The translations under genes and the position numbers were made by a program. Below the pieces are notes generated by a model. The model had not been told where the DNA came from. It made no database searches and worked only from the letters and a program-made list of their open reading frames with translations. From CAIWHR01 sp963734575 (GTDB taxonomy: Bacteria > Pseudomonadota > Gammaproteobacteria > Burkholderiales > Casimicrobiaceae), in NCBI GenBank assembly GCA_963734575.1, contig CAVTHT010000004.1, positions 372,001-436,000 of the forward strand: DNA of 64,000 nucleotides, in the 5' to 3' direction. Numbering within the stretch: the first letter of the stretch is position 1; the number at the start of each line of letters is the position of its first letter. Shown here piece by piece: positions 38,382 through 48,531 of this stretch.

Positions 38382-38816
38382 TCAGTGCAGCGGCCCCTTG
38401 CTTTCGCTCGTTGCCGCGGCGGGCGCCTGCGAGGCGTGGTGCATGACCATGCGCCAGCCGGACGGCGTGCGCATGAACACGTTGGTGACGATGGCCGTGC
38501 CGTGCGCGGAACCGTCCTTGCCGAGCGTGATCTGCTCGATCCCGCTCTGCATCGCGAGGCCGACGGTCTCGATCATCAGCACTTCCTCGAGCCGAAAGGA
38601 GAGGCGGGCGTCCCCGGCGAAGATCTGCTCCCATCCGGCGCGCACGGCGTCGTAGCCGACCAGGCGGGCACCGCTGGGATGGACGCAGACGATCTCCTCG
38701 TCTTCGGCCCACGTGTTCATCATCGCGTCGAGGTCGCGCGCCTCGAACGCCTGGTAGAAGGCGAGGGCGGCATCCGTCGGCGTGGTGTAGATCGGCAAGG
38801 TGCGCGGCTTCGCCAT
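38382..38816 (-). CDS. NTF2-like/SnoaL-like small protein
   Basis: A 144-residue protein of the NTF2-like fold (SnoaL/DUF4440 group). Visible are AALAFYQAFEARDLDAMMNT, WAEDEEIVCVHPSGARLVGY, VRAGWEQIFAGDARLSFRLE and TNVFMRTPSGWRMVMHHASQ. This cone-shaped fold hosts isomerases, dehydratases or non-catalytic ligand binders, so no function can be assigned. It lies between waaF (46 bp upstream) and wecB (about 100 bp downstream) on the same strand. Its homologues are usually found beside waaF and ilvE in betaproteobacteria, which suggests a housekeeping rather than glycan role. Confidence 0.85.
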   Translation of the reverse strand: MAKPRTLPIYTTPTDAALAFYQAFEARDLDAMMNTWAEDEEIVCVHPSGARLVGYDAVRAGWEQIFAGDARLSFRLEEVLMIETVGLAMQSGIEQITLGKDGSAHGTAIVTNVFMRTPSGWRMVMHHASQAPAAATSESKGPLH

Positions 38817-38861
38817 GCGATACGGTGGGCTGGAATGCGGGCCTGCGGCGGCGGGGCGCAG

Positions 38862-39893
38862 CTACCGCACGGCAGTGCGCGCGAGATCATACACGGCGTC
38901 GGGGTCGAGATCGCGCAGGCACTTGAAATGCCCGAGCGGGCATTCGCGCTTGAAGCACGGGCTGCAGGCGATGTCGATGCGCGCGATCTGCGCCACCGGC
39001 GATAGCGGTGGCGTGTAGACGGGCGACGACGAGCCGAAGAGGGCCACCAGCGGCACACCGACGGCGGCAGCAGCATGCATGAGGCCGGAGTCGTTGCTGA
39101 TCACGATGGCCGCGAGCGAGAGGAGATCGATCGCGGTGCCGAGATCCGTGCGCCCGGTCAGATCGCGGATGAACGACGCCGACGGCCCGGCTGCGCGCAG
39201 CACCGCATCCGCGGCGACGCGATCGTTGGGTGAGCCGATGATCCAGACCTGCATGCCGTTGGCGAGGAAGCGACCTGCGAGATCGGCAAAATGCGTCGGC
39301 GGCCAGCGCTTGGCGGGACCGTACTCGGCCCCCGGGCACAGCACCGCAATGCGCCGCCGCGAGCGCAGGTTGAGTGCATGCACGGCGGCCGTGCGATTCG
39401 CGATGTCGGGCACGAGCTTGGGCGAGGTGGGCATCGGCACCAGCTCGCCGGGCTTTGCGACCAGAGCGGCGAAGCGATCGACGAGCCGCGGCATCTCCTT
39501 GCGGCGCAGCCGGCGCACGTCGTTGAGGATGCCAAACCGCGCCTCACCGACGTATCCCGTGCGCCGGGGTATGCCCGCGAACCACGGCACGAGGGCGGAT
39601 TTCCACGAGTTGGGCAGGACGAGCGCACGCGTGTAGCGCGGATTGCCCTTCGCATCACGCAGCGACTGCGCGAGCGCGCGACGCCCGGCGAGATCGAAGC
39701 GGCCGTGCCCGATGGGGTTCTCGATGATGCGGCCGATGCCGCGGATGCGCGCGTAGACGGGCGCGCACCACGGCGGCGCGAGCACGTCGACGACGGGGTC
39801 CTCGAACGGCTCGCGCAGCAGCGCGATTACCGGCTCGGAAAGGATCGCGTCACCCACCCACGACGGCGCGACGACGAGGATGCGCTCGCTCAC
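38862..39893 (-). CDS. waaF: lipopolysaccharide heptosyltransferase II
   Basis: A 343-residue GT9 enzyme that adds the second heptose of the LPS inner core from ADP-heptose in the cytoplasm. The N-terminus RILVVAPSWVGDAILSEPVI, VLPNSWKSALVPWFAGIPRR, the donor-site region AVLCPGAEYGPAKRWPPTHF and ISNDSGLMHAAAAVGVPLVA with LFGSSSP are diagnostic. A cysteine-rich ACSPCFKRECPLGHFKCL segment near the C-terminus is the usual WaaF feature. The reading frame is intact. It implies a Gram-negative cell with heptose-containing LPS. The zf-CHCC and ilvE genes lie upstream. Confidence 0.95.
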   Translation of the reverse strand: MSERILVVAPSWVGDAILSEPVIALLREPFEDPVVDVLAPPWCAPVYARIRGIGRIIENPIGHGRFDLAGRRALAQSLRDAKGNPRYTRALVLPNSWKSALVPWFAGIPRRTGYVGEARFGILNDVRRLRRKEMPRLVDRFAALVAKPGELVPMPTSPKLVPDIANRTAAVHALNLRSRRRIAVLCPGAEYGPAKRWPPTHFADLAGRFLANGMQVWIIGSPNDRVAADAVLRAAGPSASFIRDLTGRTDLGTAIDLLSLAAIVISNDSGLMHAAAAVGVPLVALFGSSSPVYTPPLSPVAQIARIDIACSPCFKRECPLGHFKCLRDLDPDAVYDLARTAVR

Positions 39894-39953
39894 CGCGGCA
39901 TCCGTTCCTGAGTGCCGCGTCGCTGGAAGTCCATCGTCCGCAGCACGGTCGGC

Positions 39954-40172
39954 TCAGTGTTGCCCGGCGCCCGCCGGACCGCCGGCGAGGCGGTAGCGCG
40001 TTCCGCAATAGGGGCAGCGCGCCTCGCCGTTCTCGTCGAAATGGAGGAACACGCGCGGGTGCGAGGACCACAGCGGCATGGCCGGATTCGGGCAGAACAC
40101 CGGCAAGTGGTGCGCGTCGACGTCGACCACCGGCTGCGCGGGAGCCGTCGGTTGCGCGGGGCTTTCGCTCAT
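39954..40172 (-). CDS. small zf-CHCC zinc-finger protein
   Basis: A 72-residue protein with a C-H-C-C zinc site: the cysteine of VFCPNPAMPLW, the histidine of SSHPRVFLHF, and CPYCGTRYRL. The family (zf-CHCC, related to mitochondrial complex I subunit NDUFS6) is short and widespread in betaproteobacteria, where it typically sits between ilvE and waaF as here. Its role is not established. The ATG overlaps the ilvE stop by four bases, so translation is coupled. Confidence 0.9.
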   Translation of the reverse strand: MSESPAQPTAPAQPVVDVDAHHLPVFCPNPAMPLWSSHPRVFLHFDENGEARCPYCGTRYRLAGGPAGAGQH

Positions 40173-41092
40173 ACCGGAGTCAGCCACTCCTGATGCAGCG
40201 GATTGCGTCCGCTCACCGTGTCGAAGAAGAGCGTCTGCAGGCGGTGCGTCACCGGGCCGCGGTGTCCGGGGCCGATCTGGCGGTTGTCGAGCTCGCGAAT
40301 CGGAGTCACCTCGGCAGCGGTGCCGGTGAAGAACGCCTCGTCGGCGCAGTACACCTCGTCGCGCGTGATGCGACGCTCGATCACCGGGATGCCGAGATCG
40401 CGCGCGAGGGCGAACACGGTGTCGCGGGTGATGCCGCGCAGCGCGCCCGACGACAGGTCGGGCGTGTGCAGCTCGCCACCCTGCACGATGAAGATGTTCT
40501 CGCCGGACCCCTCGGACACGTAGCCCTGCGGATCGAGCAGCATCGCTTCGTCGTAGCCGTCGTGCGTGGCTTCCTGGTTGGCGAGGATGCTGTTGAGGTA
40601 GTTCGCGCATGCCTTCGCGCCCGTCATCGTGATGTTCACGTGATGGCGCGTGAAGGACGACGTCTTGACGCGGATCCCGCGCTCGAGCCCCTCGGTGCCG
40701 AGATAGGCGCCCCACGGCCAGGCGGCGATGGCCACCAGCACGGGGTTGGACTTCGCCGCAACCCCCATCGCCACGGACCCGTAGAAGGCAATCGGGCGCA
40801 GGTAGCACGACTGCAGCTTGTTCTCGCGCACGCAGGCGATCTGCGCGGCGTCGATCTCCTGCGGCGTGAACGGGATCTTCATGCCGAAGATGTGCGCCGA
40901 GCGGAAGAGTCGCGCCGTATGGTCCTGCAGCCGGAAGATGGCCGGCCCGCGCGTCGTCTCGTAGGCGCGCACGCCTTCGAACACGCCCATGCCGTAGTGC
41001 AGGGTGTGCGTGAGCACGTGGGTCGTGGCCTCGCGCCACGGCACCATCTTGCCGTCGTACCAGATGAATCCGTCGCGGTCAGCCATGGACAT
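40169..41092 (-). CDS. ilvE: branched-chain amino acid aminotransferase
   Basis: A 307-residue fold-type IV PLP aminotransferase that makes valine, leucine and isoleucine from their keto acids. Characteristic segments are FIWYDGKMVPWREATTHVLT, HYGMGVFEGVRAYET, the PLP lysine in MTGAKACANYLNSILANQEA, and YVSEGSGENIFIVQGGEL, followed by LRGITRDTVFALARDLGI. The open frame extends upstream, but the ATG at 41092 has GGGAG 10 nt before it and the conserved length. The extra upstream sequence is low-complexity. The gene is divergent from marR; the shared gap holds a perfect 23-bp palindrome. Confidence 0.95.
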   Translation of the reverse strand: MSMADRDGFIWYDGKMVPWREATTHVLTHTLHYGMGVFEGVRAYETTRGPAIFRLQDHTARLFRSAHIFGMKIPFTPQEIDAAQIACVRENKLQSCYLRPIAFYGSVAMGVAAKSNPVLVAIAAWPWGAYLGTEGLERGIRVKTSSFTRHHVNITMTGAKACANYLNSILANQEATHDGYDEAMLLDPQGYVSEGSGENIFIVQGGELHTPDLSSGALRGITRDTVFALARDLGIPVIERRITRDEVYCADEAFFTGTAAEVTPIRELDNRQIGPGHRGPVTHRLQTLFFDTVSGRNPLHQEWLTPV

Positions 41093-41222
41093 GGCTTCGT
41101 CTCCCTCGCGCGCAAAGCGCAATTTTAGCCGATAACGACACGACGCCGGGATGCGCGGACCGGCACGCGCGAAGCGCGCTGGCCACGCCAGGGTGTTCCC
41201 TACAGCCGCGGCGTCGGTCACA

Positions 41223-41245
41223 ATAGGTCATGCTGCATGACCTAT
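41223..41245. promoter_or_regulatory. perfect 23-bp palindrome, likely MarR operator
   Basis: ATAGGTCATGC and its exact reverse complement GCATGACCTAT flank a single central T. The site lies 36 nt before the marR start and about 130 nt before the divergent ilvE start. A perfect 11-bp-arm palindrome in a GC-rich genome is very unlikely by chance, and MarR proteins bind such dyads as dimers, often over their own promoters. Assignment to this MarR is inference. Confidence 0.8.
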
Positions 41246-41281
41246 CGGGACACTGTAGGAAAGCCGCGGAGGAAAGTCAAC

Positions 41282-41803
41282 ATGATTGACCCAAAACGCG
41301 CACAGGCGCTGGGTGCCGCCGTCGAGCTGATGCATTTCGGCTACCGGGCGATGATCGCGGGACCGGACGCCGTGCTGGCGCGGCGCCGTCTCACCCGCGT
41401 CCATCACCGGATCCTCTATTTCGTGGCGCGCATGCCCGGGGAGAGCGTCAATACCCTGCTGCGCACGCTTGGCGTGACCAAGCAGGCGCTGAACGGGCCG
41501 CTGCGCACGCTCTACGAGCAGGGGCTGCTCACCTTCGAGCGCAGCCGGCAGGACGGGCGCGTGAAGCGCCTCCAGCTCACCGCCACCGGCCGTCGGCTCG
41601 AGGCGCGTCTTGCCGCGCTGCAGCATGCCTGTTTCGAGGAAGCGTTCGGTGCCGCGGGCGCGGAGGCGGAGACCGGGTGGCGGGCGGCGATGCAGGTGCT
41701 CGCCGCGCCGGAGCTCGTGAAGGCCGGCCGCTCGCTGCCGCCCATCACCGCGAATGGTGCCGCGGCGGGTCGTCAGCGCAACAGCCAGCGGGTCAAACGC
41801 TAG
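41282..41803 (+). CDS. MarR-family transcriptional regulator
   Basis: A 173-residue winged-helix regulator. The HTH region reads HHRILYFVARMPGESVNTLL, then TLGVTKQALNGPLRTLYEQ as recognition helix, and the wing is TFERSRQDGRVKRLQLTATG. The start at 41282 is fixed by GGAGG nine nucleotides upstream; an ATG at 41237 lies inside the palindrome and is less likely. The ligand is unknown. It is divergent from ilvE and convergent with glnE, with which it overlaps by four bases at the stops. Self-regulation through the upstream palindrome is likely, and the same site could influence ilvE. Confidence 0.9.
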   Translation: MIDPKRAQALGAAVELMHFGYRAMIAGPDAVLARRRLTRVHHRILYFVARMPGESVNTLLRTLGVTKQALNGPLRTLYEQGLLTFERSRQDGRVKRLQLTATGRRLEARLAALQHACFEEAFGAAGAEAETGWRAAMQVLAAPELVKAGRSLPPITANGAAAGRQRNSQRVKR

Positions 41804-44518
41804 CGCCAGGCGCCGCCGAACACACTGCCCCAGAGGGCGTCGACCGCGGCGCGGTGCGTTGCCTCCTCCTGCGGTGCGACGCGCGCCTGTGCGGCACCCG
41901 TGAGCCGGAGCTGGTGCTGCCGCCGGCGGTAGTGGCGATAGGCGTCCGCGGCCCCTGTCGCAACCTCGGCGGCGACCAAACCCAGGTCCCCCGCGATGCC
42001 GAGGAGCGCGATGTTGCCGGCATTGCGGGTCAGCGCGCCGTGGGTGTGCGCGTTGGCGAGCACGAGGTATTGCACCGCGAACTCGACGTCCACCATGCCG
42101 CCGGCATCGTGCTTGAGATCGAAGAGGGCGGTCGCGTTGGGATGGCCGGCGTAGAGCTTGCGCCGCATCGTGACGACCTCGTCGCGCAGCGTGGCGGGCT
42201 CGCGCCGCTCGCGCAGCAGGGCGATCCGCTCTTTCTCGAAGGCTGCACCGAGTGCCGCATCACCGGCGACGAAGCGGGCGCGCGTGAGCGCCTGGTGCTC
42301 CCACGTCCATGCCTGCTCGTGCTGGTAACGCTGGAACCCGGCGAACGAGGACACCACGAGCCCTGCGGCGCCGTCCGGGCGCAGGCGCAGGTCCGTCTCG
42401 TAGAGCATGCCCGCGGGCGTCGTGCTGGTGAGCCAGGTGACCAGGCGCCGCGCGAGGCGGGTGTAGAGCTCCACTGCCGCCTCGTCGCTGCCATCGTAGA
42501 GGAACACGAGATCGAGGTCGGAGGCGTAGCCGAGCTCCTTGCCACCGAGCTTGCCGTAGCCGATGACCGCGAATTTCGGCGGGCGCAGCGGCGGCTCCGG
42601 CGACCTGCGACCACACCTCGCGCACGGCCGCGGCAATGATGATGTCGGCGAGCGCGCTCAGATGATCGGCGAGGCGCTCGACCGTGAGCATGCCGGCCAG
42701 GTCCTGGGCGAGCAGGCGGAAGGACTGCGCGTGCTGGAAATGGCGCAGCGCGTCCATCTGCCGCTCGGCATCGCCGGCGAAACCCGCCAGCATGCGGTCG
42801 AGCTCGCGCCGCCATGCGTCCCACTCCGGCTCGGCGAGCAGCACCCGGGCATCGAGCAGCTCGTCGAGGAGGATCGGATGCCTTGTCAGGTAATCCGCGG
42901 CCCACGCCGACGCCTTCATGAGCTGCGCGAGCCGCGGCAGCAGCGGCGGATGCTCGATCAGCAGGGCGAGGTAGGCGCTGCGCCGGCTCACCGCTTCGAG
43001 CAGTGCGAGGAGGCGCACGAAGAGCGTCTGCGCGTCTTCCGGATGCTCGCGTGCCGCGGCATCGAGGAGCCTCGGCATGAGCGCGTCGAAGCGGTCGCGC
43101 GACAGCGCCGGGAGTTGCAGGTAGCGCGGGCTTTCGCGGACGCGCTCGAGGGTCGCGCGCAGTACCGCTGCTTCGCGAAATCCGTGCGCGGCCAGCAGGG
43201 CGTCTGCGGCGTCGGCGGCGAGTTCGTCGCGCCACAGCGCCGCAAAAGGCGAATCGTCGGGTGGCGTGCCGCGCACGCCGTTGGCGATCGCGGTTGACTC
43301 CTCCGGCGCGCCGAAGATTGCCGAGAAATGCGTGCCCACCTCGCGCCGGTGCGCGGCGAGCGCGGCATCGAAGCTCTCGGCGGTCGGGAAGCCCATCGCG
43401 TGCGCCAGCGCCGCGCGCTCGTCGGGCGCATCGGGCAGCACCTGGGTCTGCTGGTCATCGCGGTATTGCAGTCGGTGCTCCACGTTGCGCAGGAATTCGT
43501 AGGCGTTGCGCAGCGGCTGCATGGCCGCCTCGGGCAGCAGGCTGCGCTCGCCGATCACCTGCAGCGCCGGCAGCGTGCCGCGCACCTGCAGTGCGCTTTC
43601 GCGGCCGCCGCGCACGAGTTGCACCGCCTGCACCGTGAACTCGATCTCGCGGATGCCGCCCGCGCCGAGCTTGATGTTCGCGGCGTAATCGCGCCGGCGC
43701 GCCTGCTCGCGGATCTGCCGGTGGATGTCGCGCAGGCCTTCGTAGGCATCGAAGTCGAGGTACTTGCGAAAGACGAACGGCGTGACTATCGCGGCGAGAT
43801 CGTCGTCGGCATTGCCCGTCAGGGCGCGCGCCTTGAGCCACGCGTAGCGCTCCCAGGCGCGTCCCTGCGTCACGAGGTATTGCTCGAGCGCCGACAGCGG
43901 CACCGCGAGGGGACCGCTCTCGCCATACGGGCGGAGGCGCATGTCGACGCGGAAGACGAAGCCGTCGGCGGTCACTTCGTGGAGGGCGGCGATGACGCGT
44001 CGGCCGACGCGCTCGAAGAATTCGCGATGCGAGAGCGGTCGCGGGCCGTCCGTCTCGCCCTCGTCGCCGTACAGGAAGACGAGGTCCACGTCCGACGAGA
44101 CGTTGAGCTCACCACCCCCGAGCTTGCCCATGCCCACGACGATCAGGCTTTGCTCCCCGCCCTCGGCGCGCCGCGGGGCGCCGTGCTGCGCGGCGAGCGC
44201 GCGCTGATGGAATTCCACCGCAGTGGTGATGGCGCGCTCGGCGAGCCGCGTCACGGCCCTGCAGACCTCCATGAGATCGGCGCGCCCCGCAAGGTCGCGG
44301 GCCACGGTGTGCACGAGCACACGGCGGCGCAGATGACGCAGCGCGGTGGCGAGCGCCTGCGGATCGTCACCGCGCGCAACTGCCGCAAGGCGCGCTTCCT
44401 CCTCGGGCCACGGGAATGGCGCCGGCATGGTCCGCTCGAGCCATGCGGCCTCGGCCGGATGCGCTGCCAGCGCACGCGTAGCGTACCGGCTGAACTGCAG
44501 AACGGGCGGTAAGTCCAT
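41800..44518 (-). CDS. glnE: bifunctional glutamine synthetase adenylyltransferase/deadenylylase, frameshifted
   Basis: A GlnE of about 905 residues that adds or removes AMP on glutamine synthetase under PII and glutamine control. It has two nucleotidyltransferase modules. The N-terminal deadenylylase shows VGMGKLGGGELNVSSDVDLV and FLYGDE. The C-terminal adenylylase shows VIGYGKLGGKELGYASDLDL. Between them lie the GlnD_UR-type helical regions, including LGAGGIREIEFTVQ and MVDVEFAVQYLVLANAHT. Near 42595 the frame changes once between the two modules; both halves are otherwise clean. It functions with the PII gene at 24.3 kb. Confidence 0.94.
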
Positions 44519-44586
44519 CGGGGTGGGTGCGTGGTGATGCCGTGGCCTTGCAGGCGCGGCGCGAGCGCCGCTGCGGAGCGTTCCGC

Positions 44587-44592
44587 TACAAT
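44587..44592 (+). promoter_or_regulatory. candidate -10 element for yhdP
   Basis: TACAAT lies 19 nt before the yhdP ATG and just ahead of its AGGAG (44600-44604). It sits in the 93-bp gap between divergent glnE and yhdP. No strong -35 is seen. Confidence 0.45.
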
Positions 44593-44611
44593 GCAGCAGG
44601 AGTTGCCTATT

Positions 44612-47600
44612 ATGCCTTTCGCGCGCGCGATCCTCCGCGCTCCCACTGCCGGCGCGGTCGCACTCGCGCGCTTCGCGATCGCGCTGTCATGGGCCGTCGT
44701 CATCGGCATCGGCCTCTTCGCGCTGCTGCTGTTGCTCGTGCGGCTCGTCGTGTTCCCGCATATCGAGCGCTATCGCGACGACATCGCCGCTGCCATCGCC
44801 GCACAGGTGCACCAGCCGGTCGCGCTCGATACGCTGACCACCGGCTGGGACGGGTGGAACCCCAAGCTCGTGATCGACGGCTTCCGCATGGGCGCCGCGA
44901 TCGCGGGTGCGCCGCCGGTGCTCGAGCTGCCGCGGGTCGAGCTGACCGTCTCGTGGACGTCGGTGCCGCTGCTCGAGCTGCGCCTGAAGCAGCTGCTGAT
45001 CGAGAGCCCGCGCCTCGCGATTCGCCGGGACGAGCGCGGCATCGTTCATCTCGCCGGCATCGAGATCGACCCCGAGCAGCAGACCGACGATTCCGGCGTG
45101 AGCGACTGGCTGCTGCGCCAGCGCGAGATCGTCGTGCGCAATGCGCTCATCACCTGGACGGACGAGCGGCGCAACGCTGCACAGCTCGTGCTCGATCGCG
45201 TGAATTTCCGACTCGAGAGCCATTTCGGCCGCCGCCGGTTCGGGCTCACCGGCAGTCCGCCGTCGGAGCTTGCCGCGCCGATCGACGTTCGTGGCGATCT
45301 CGTGGCCCCGTCGCTGCGCGAATGGCAGCAGGCCGCGGGCCAGGTGTACGTGCGGCTCGATTACGCCGACGTGGGCGCATGGCGCGAATGGCTGCCGCTG
45401 CCGTTGGACATCGAGAGCGGCAAGGGCGCGTTGCGCGGCTGGTTCACCTTCGAGAAGGGCGAGGCGCGCGAGATCATCGCCGATCTCGAGCTCGCCGACG
45501 TGCGCACGCGTCTGCAGGACGACCTGCCGCCGCTCGCGCTGGCGCATCTCGCCGGACGCGCGGGCTGGCGATTCGCACCGCCGACGCGGGAGGTCTTCTG
45601 CCGGCAGCTCGCTTTCACGACCGCGGAAGGGCTCACGCTCGAGCCGACCAACGTGTCGCTGCTGCTGCATGCAAGCCCGCAAGGTGCGCCCGAGAAAGGC
45701 AGGCTGGAATTCGATCGCCTGCAACTCGGGCCGTTGCAGGCAATCGCCGCTCACCTGCCATTGCCGGAGCGCTGGCGTGCGGAGCTCCGAGCGTTTGCGC
45801 CGACGGGCCAGCTCGCCCGCGGCCTGGTGCAATGGGACGGCGCAGTCGACGCGCCGACGGCCTACGAGTTCGCGAGCGAGTTCGCGCAGCTGGGTGTCCG
45901 GCCGCATGGCGACTGGCCCGGCGTCGCGAACCTCGCCGGATCGCTGAAGGCAACGCGGGCCGGCGGTGAAATGCGCCTCGACGCGCGCGATGCGCGACTC
46001 GACTTGCCCGGCATTCTTGCGCAGGCCGTGGCGCTCGAGAGCATGCGCGGCGACATCGCGTGGACCCGGGATGCGCAGGAGCGCGTGTCGTTGCGCGTCA
46101 AGGACGTCGTGTTCGCCAACGCCGACGTGGCCGGCAAGGTCCAGGCGACGTATCGCACGCTGGAGCGCGGGCCGGGCGACATCGATCTCGAGGCCTCGGT
46201 CTCGCGCGTCGCGCTGCGCGTCGTTGCCGCGTTACATCCCGGTGTTCCTCAGTCCCGGGGTGCGTCAATGGATCGCCGACGCCGTGCAGCCCGGCATCGT
46301 CGACGAAGCCGGTCTGCGCCTCAAGGGCGATCTTGCCGCGTTCCCGTTTGCGGAGGGCAAGGCTGGCGTGTTCGACGTGGGCATCAAGGGCCGCGGCTTC
46401 GGGCTTGCGTACGCCACCGGTTGGCCTGCATTGACGGGGATCGACGCCGAGGTGCATTTCGCAGGTGCCGGTGTGCGCGTCGCCTCGACGCGGGCCAGCG
46501 TGCACGGGGTGCAACTCGGCCCCGTGACCGCCACGATCGCCGACCTGCGTGCGCCGGTGGTCGACGTGCAGGGCGAGGCGGCCGGCGCCACGCGCGACTT
46601 CCTGCGCTTCGTCGAGGACAGCCCGGTGGGGGAGTGGATCGGCCACTTCACGCGTGGCGCGGAAGCGACCGGGGATGGGCGGCTTGCGCTCAAGCTGGCG
46701 CTGCCGCTGCACGACCGCGAGAAGTATCGCGTGAGCGGCGACTACACGTTCGTCAACAACCAGATCAAGCTCGCCGCGCGTCCCCGCACTGACGGCGGTG
46801 AACGGCCAGCTCGCGTTCACGGAACGGGAGCTGCGCGCCCGCGACGTCGCGGGAGAGGCCCTGGGCGGCCCCGTGCGCGCTGTCGGTCACGACGGGCGAG
46901 GGACGCGTGCGCGTCGCTGCGAGCGGCAACGCAACGCTGCAGGCAGTGCGCCGGGAGTTTCCGTTTCCGCTCGGCGAGCACGCGAGCGGCGCGGCGGACT
47001 GGACGTTCGCCATGGACGTGCGCGACGACGGCACGACGTGGGTCGTGGAAAGTCCGCTCAAGGGCGTGCAGATCGATCTGCCGCCACCGCTGCGCAAGGC
47101 GGCCGGCGACACGCTGGCGATGCGCGTAGAGCGTCGTCCGATTGCAGGCGCCACCGATCAGGACACGCTGACCGGGCGACTCGGGGAAGTCGCCCAGTGG
47201 ACGGCCCACCGGCGCACCGGCGGCGACAGCCCGCGTGTCGATCGGGCGGTCCTCGCGCTCGGGAAGGTCGCGCGCGCGGCGGTCGCGTTGCCGACGCAGC
47301 CGGGGCTGTGGGTTCGCGGCGACTTGCCCGAGCTCGACGTCGATCAATGGCTCGCGCTGGAGCCTGCCGCGAGCGCCCCGGGCGGCAATGCGAATGACGA
47401 CCTCCCGCTGCGCGGCATCGACCTCGATGTCGGTACGCTCACGATCTTCGAGCGCGATTTCGCCGCGCTGAAAGTGGTCGGCCGGCATCCGCAGGACGAC
47501 TGGGTGCTGGACCTCGCCGGGCAGGACGTCGCGGGGCGTGCCACGTGGTCACGGCCGACCGACAAGGCGCCGAACGGTCGCGTGGTGGCACGGTCGACCC

Positions 47601-48526
47601 GGCTCGCTCCGCCGGCGGCGAAGCCGGTCGTGGCCAATGCCGGCAGCCCGGCCGATGGCGGCAAGAACGCCTGGCCGGAGCTCGACATCGTGGCCGAAGC
47701 GTTCAACTCGAAGGGGCGCGACCTCGGCCGCCTCGAGCTCCTCGCCCAGCCGCGCACTGGCGAGTGGCGCATCGAACGCCTGACGGTGGCCAACGACACC
47801 GGACGCATGGACGCGAACGGCGCGTGGCGCACCGGTGCACGTCCCGAGGAGACGCGGCTCGACGTCGCGCTGGACGTGAAGGACGGCGGCGGCTTCCTCG
47901 CGCGGTTCGGGCATCCCGGCGCGGTGCAGGGCGCGCCCGCGAAGATCACGGGCCAGCTCGCGTGGGCCGGCGACCCGAGCGAGTTCGATTACCCCACGCT
48001 CTCCGGGCAGCTGCGCGTCGACGTGGGCAGCGGACGTTTCATGAAGCTCGATCCCGGCATCGGCAAGCTGCTTGGCGTGCTCTCGCTGCAGGCGCTGCCG
48101 CGACGCATCTCGCTCGATTTTCGCGATGTGTTCAGCGAGGGCTTCACGTTCGATCGGGTAACCGGCAACGTTGCCATCGCGCGCGGCGTCATGACGTCGA
48201 ACGACCTGCGCCTTGCCGGCCCGTCCGCGCAGGTGATGATTGCCGGCGACGCCGATCTTGCGCAGGAGACGCAGCATCTGCGCGTGCGCGTGCAGCCGAC
48301 GCTGAGTGCCGGTGTGTCGGCCGGCGCGGCGCTGCTGTTCCTCGCCAATCCTTTCGTCGGCGCGGCGGTGGGCGCGGGCTCGCTGCTCGCCCAGAAGGCC
48401 TTGCGCGATCCCATCGAGCAGATGTTCAGCTACGAGTACACCATCACCGGCAGCTGGTCCGATCCCCAGGTCACCCGGGGCGCTGCGGCGCGCGTCGCCG
48501 GTCCCGTCGAAGCGCCCGTCAAGTGA
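44612..48526 (+). CDS. YhdP-family AsmA-like envelope protein, frameshifted
   Basis: A very large (about 1,300 residues) YhdP/TIGR02099-type protein. One N-terminal transmembrane helix (FAIALSWAVVIGIGLFALLL) anchors a long periplasmic beta-rich body of the AsmA/bridge-like group, which is thought to help carry phospholipids to the outer membrane. Conserved pieces are TGWDGWNPKLVIDGFRMG, WREWLPLPLDIESGKGALRG, IPVFLSPGVRQWIADAV, WVVESPLKGVQIDLPPPLRK and FTFDRVTGNVAIARGVMTSN. The frame changes near 46235, 46790 and 46880. The start ATG follows AGGAG. The C-terminus ISLDFRDVFSEGF to SYEYTITGSWSDPQ is canonical. The nitrilase-family gene follows at once. Confidence 0.9.
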
Positions 48527-48531
48527 ACGCC

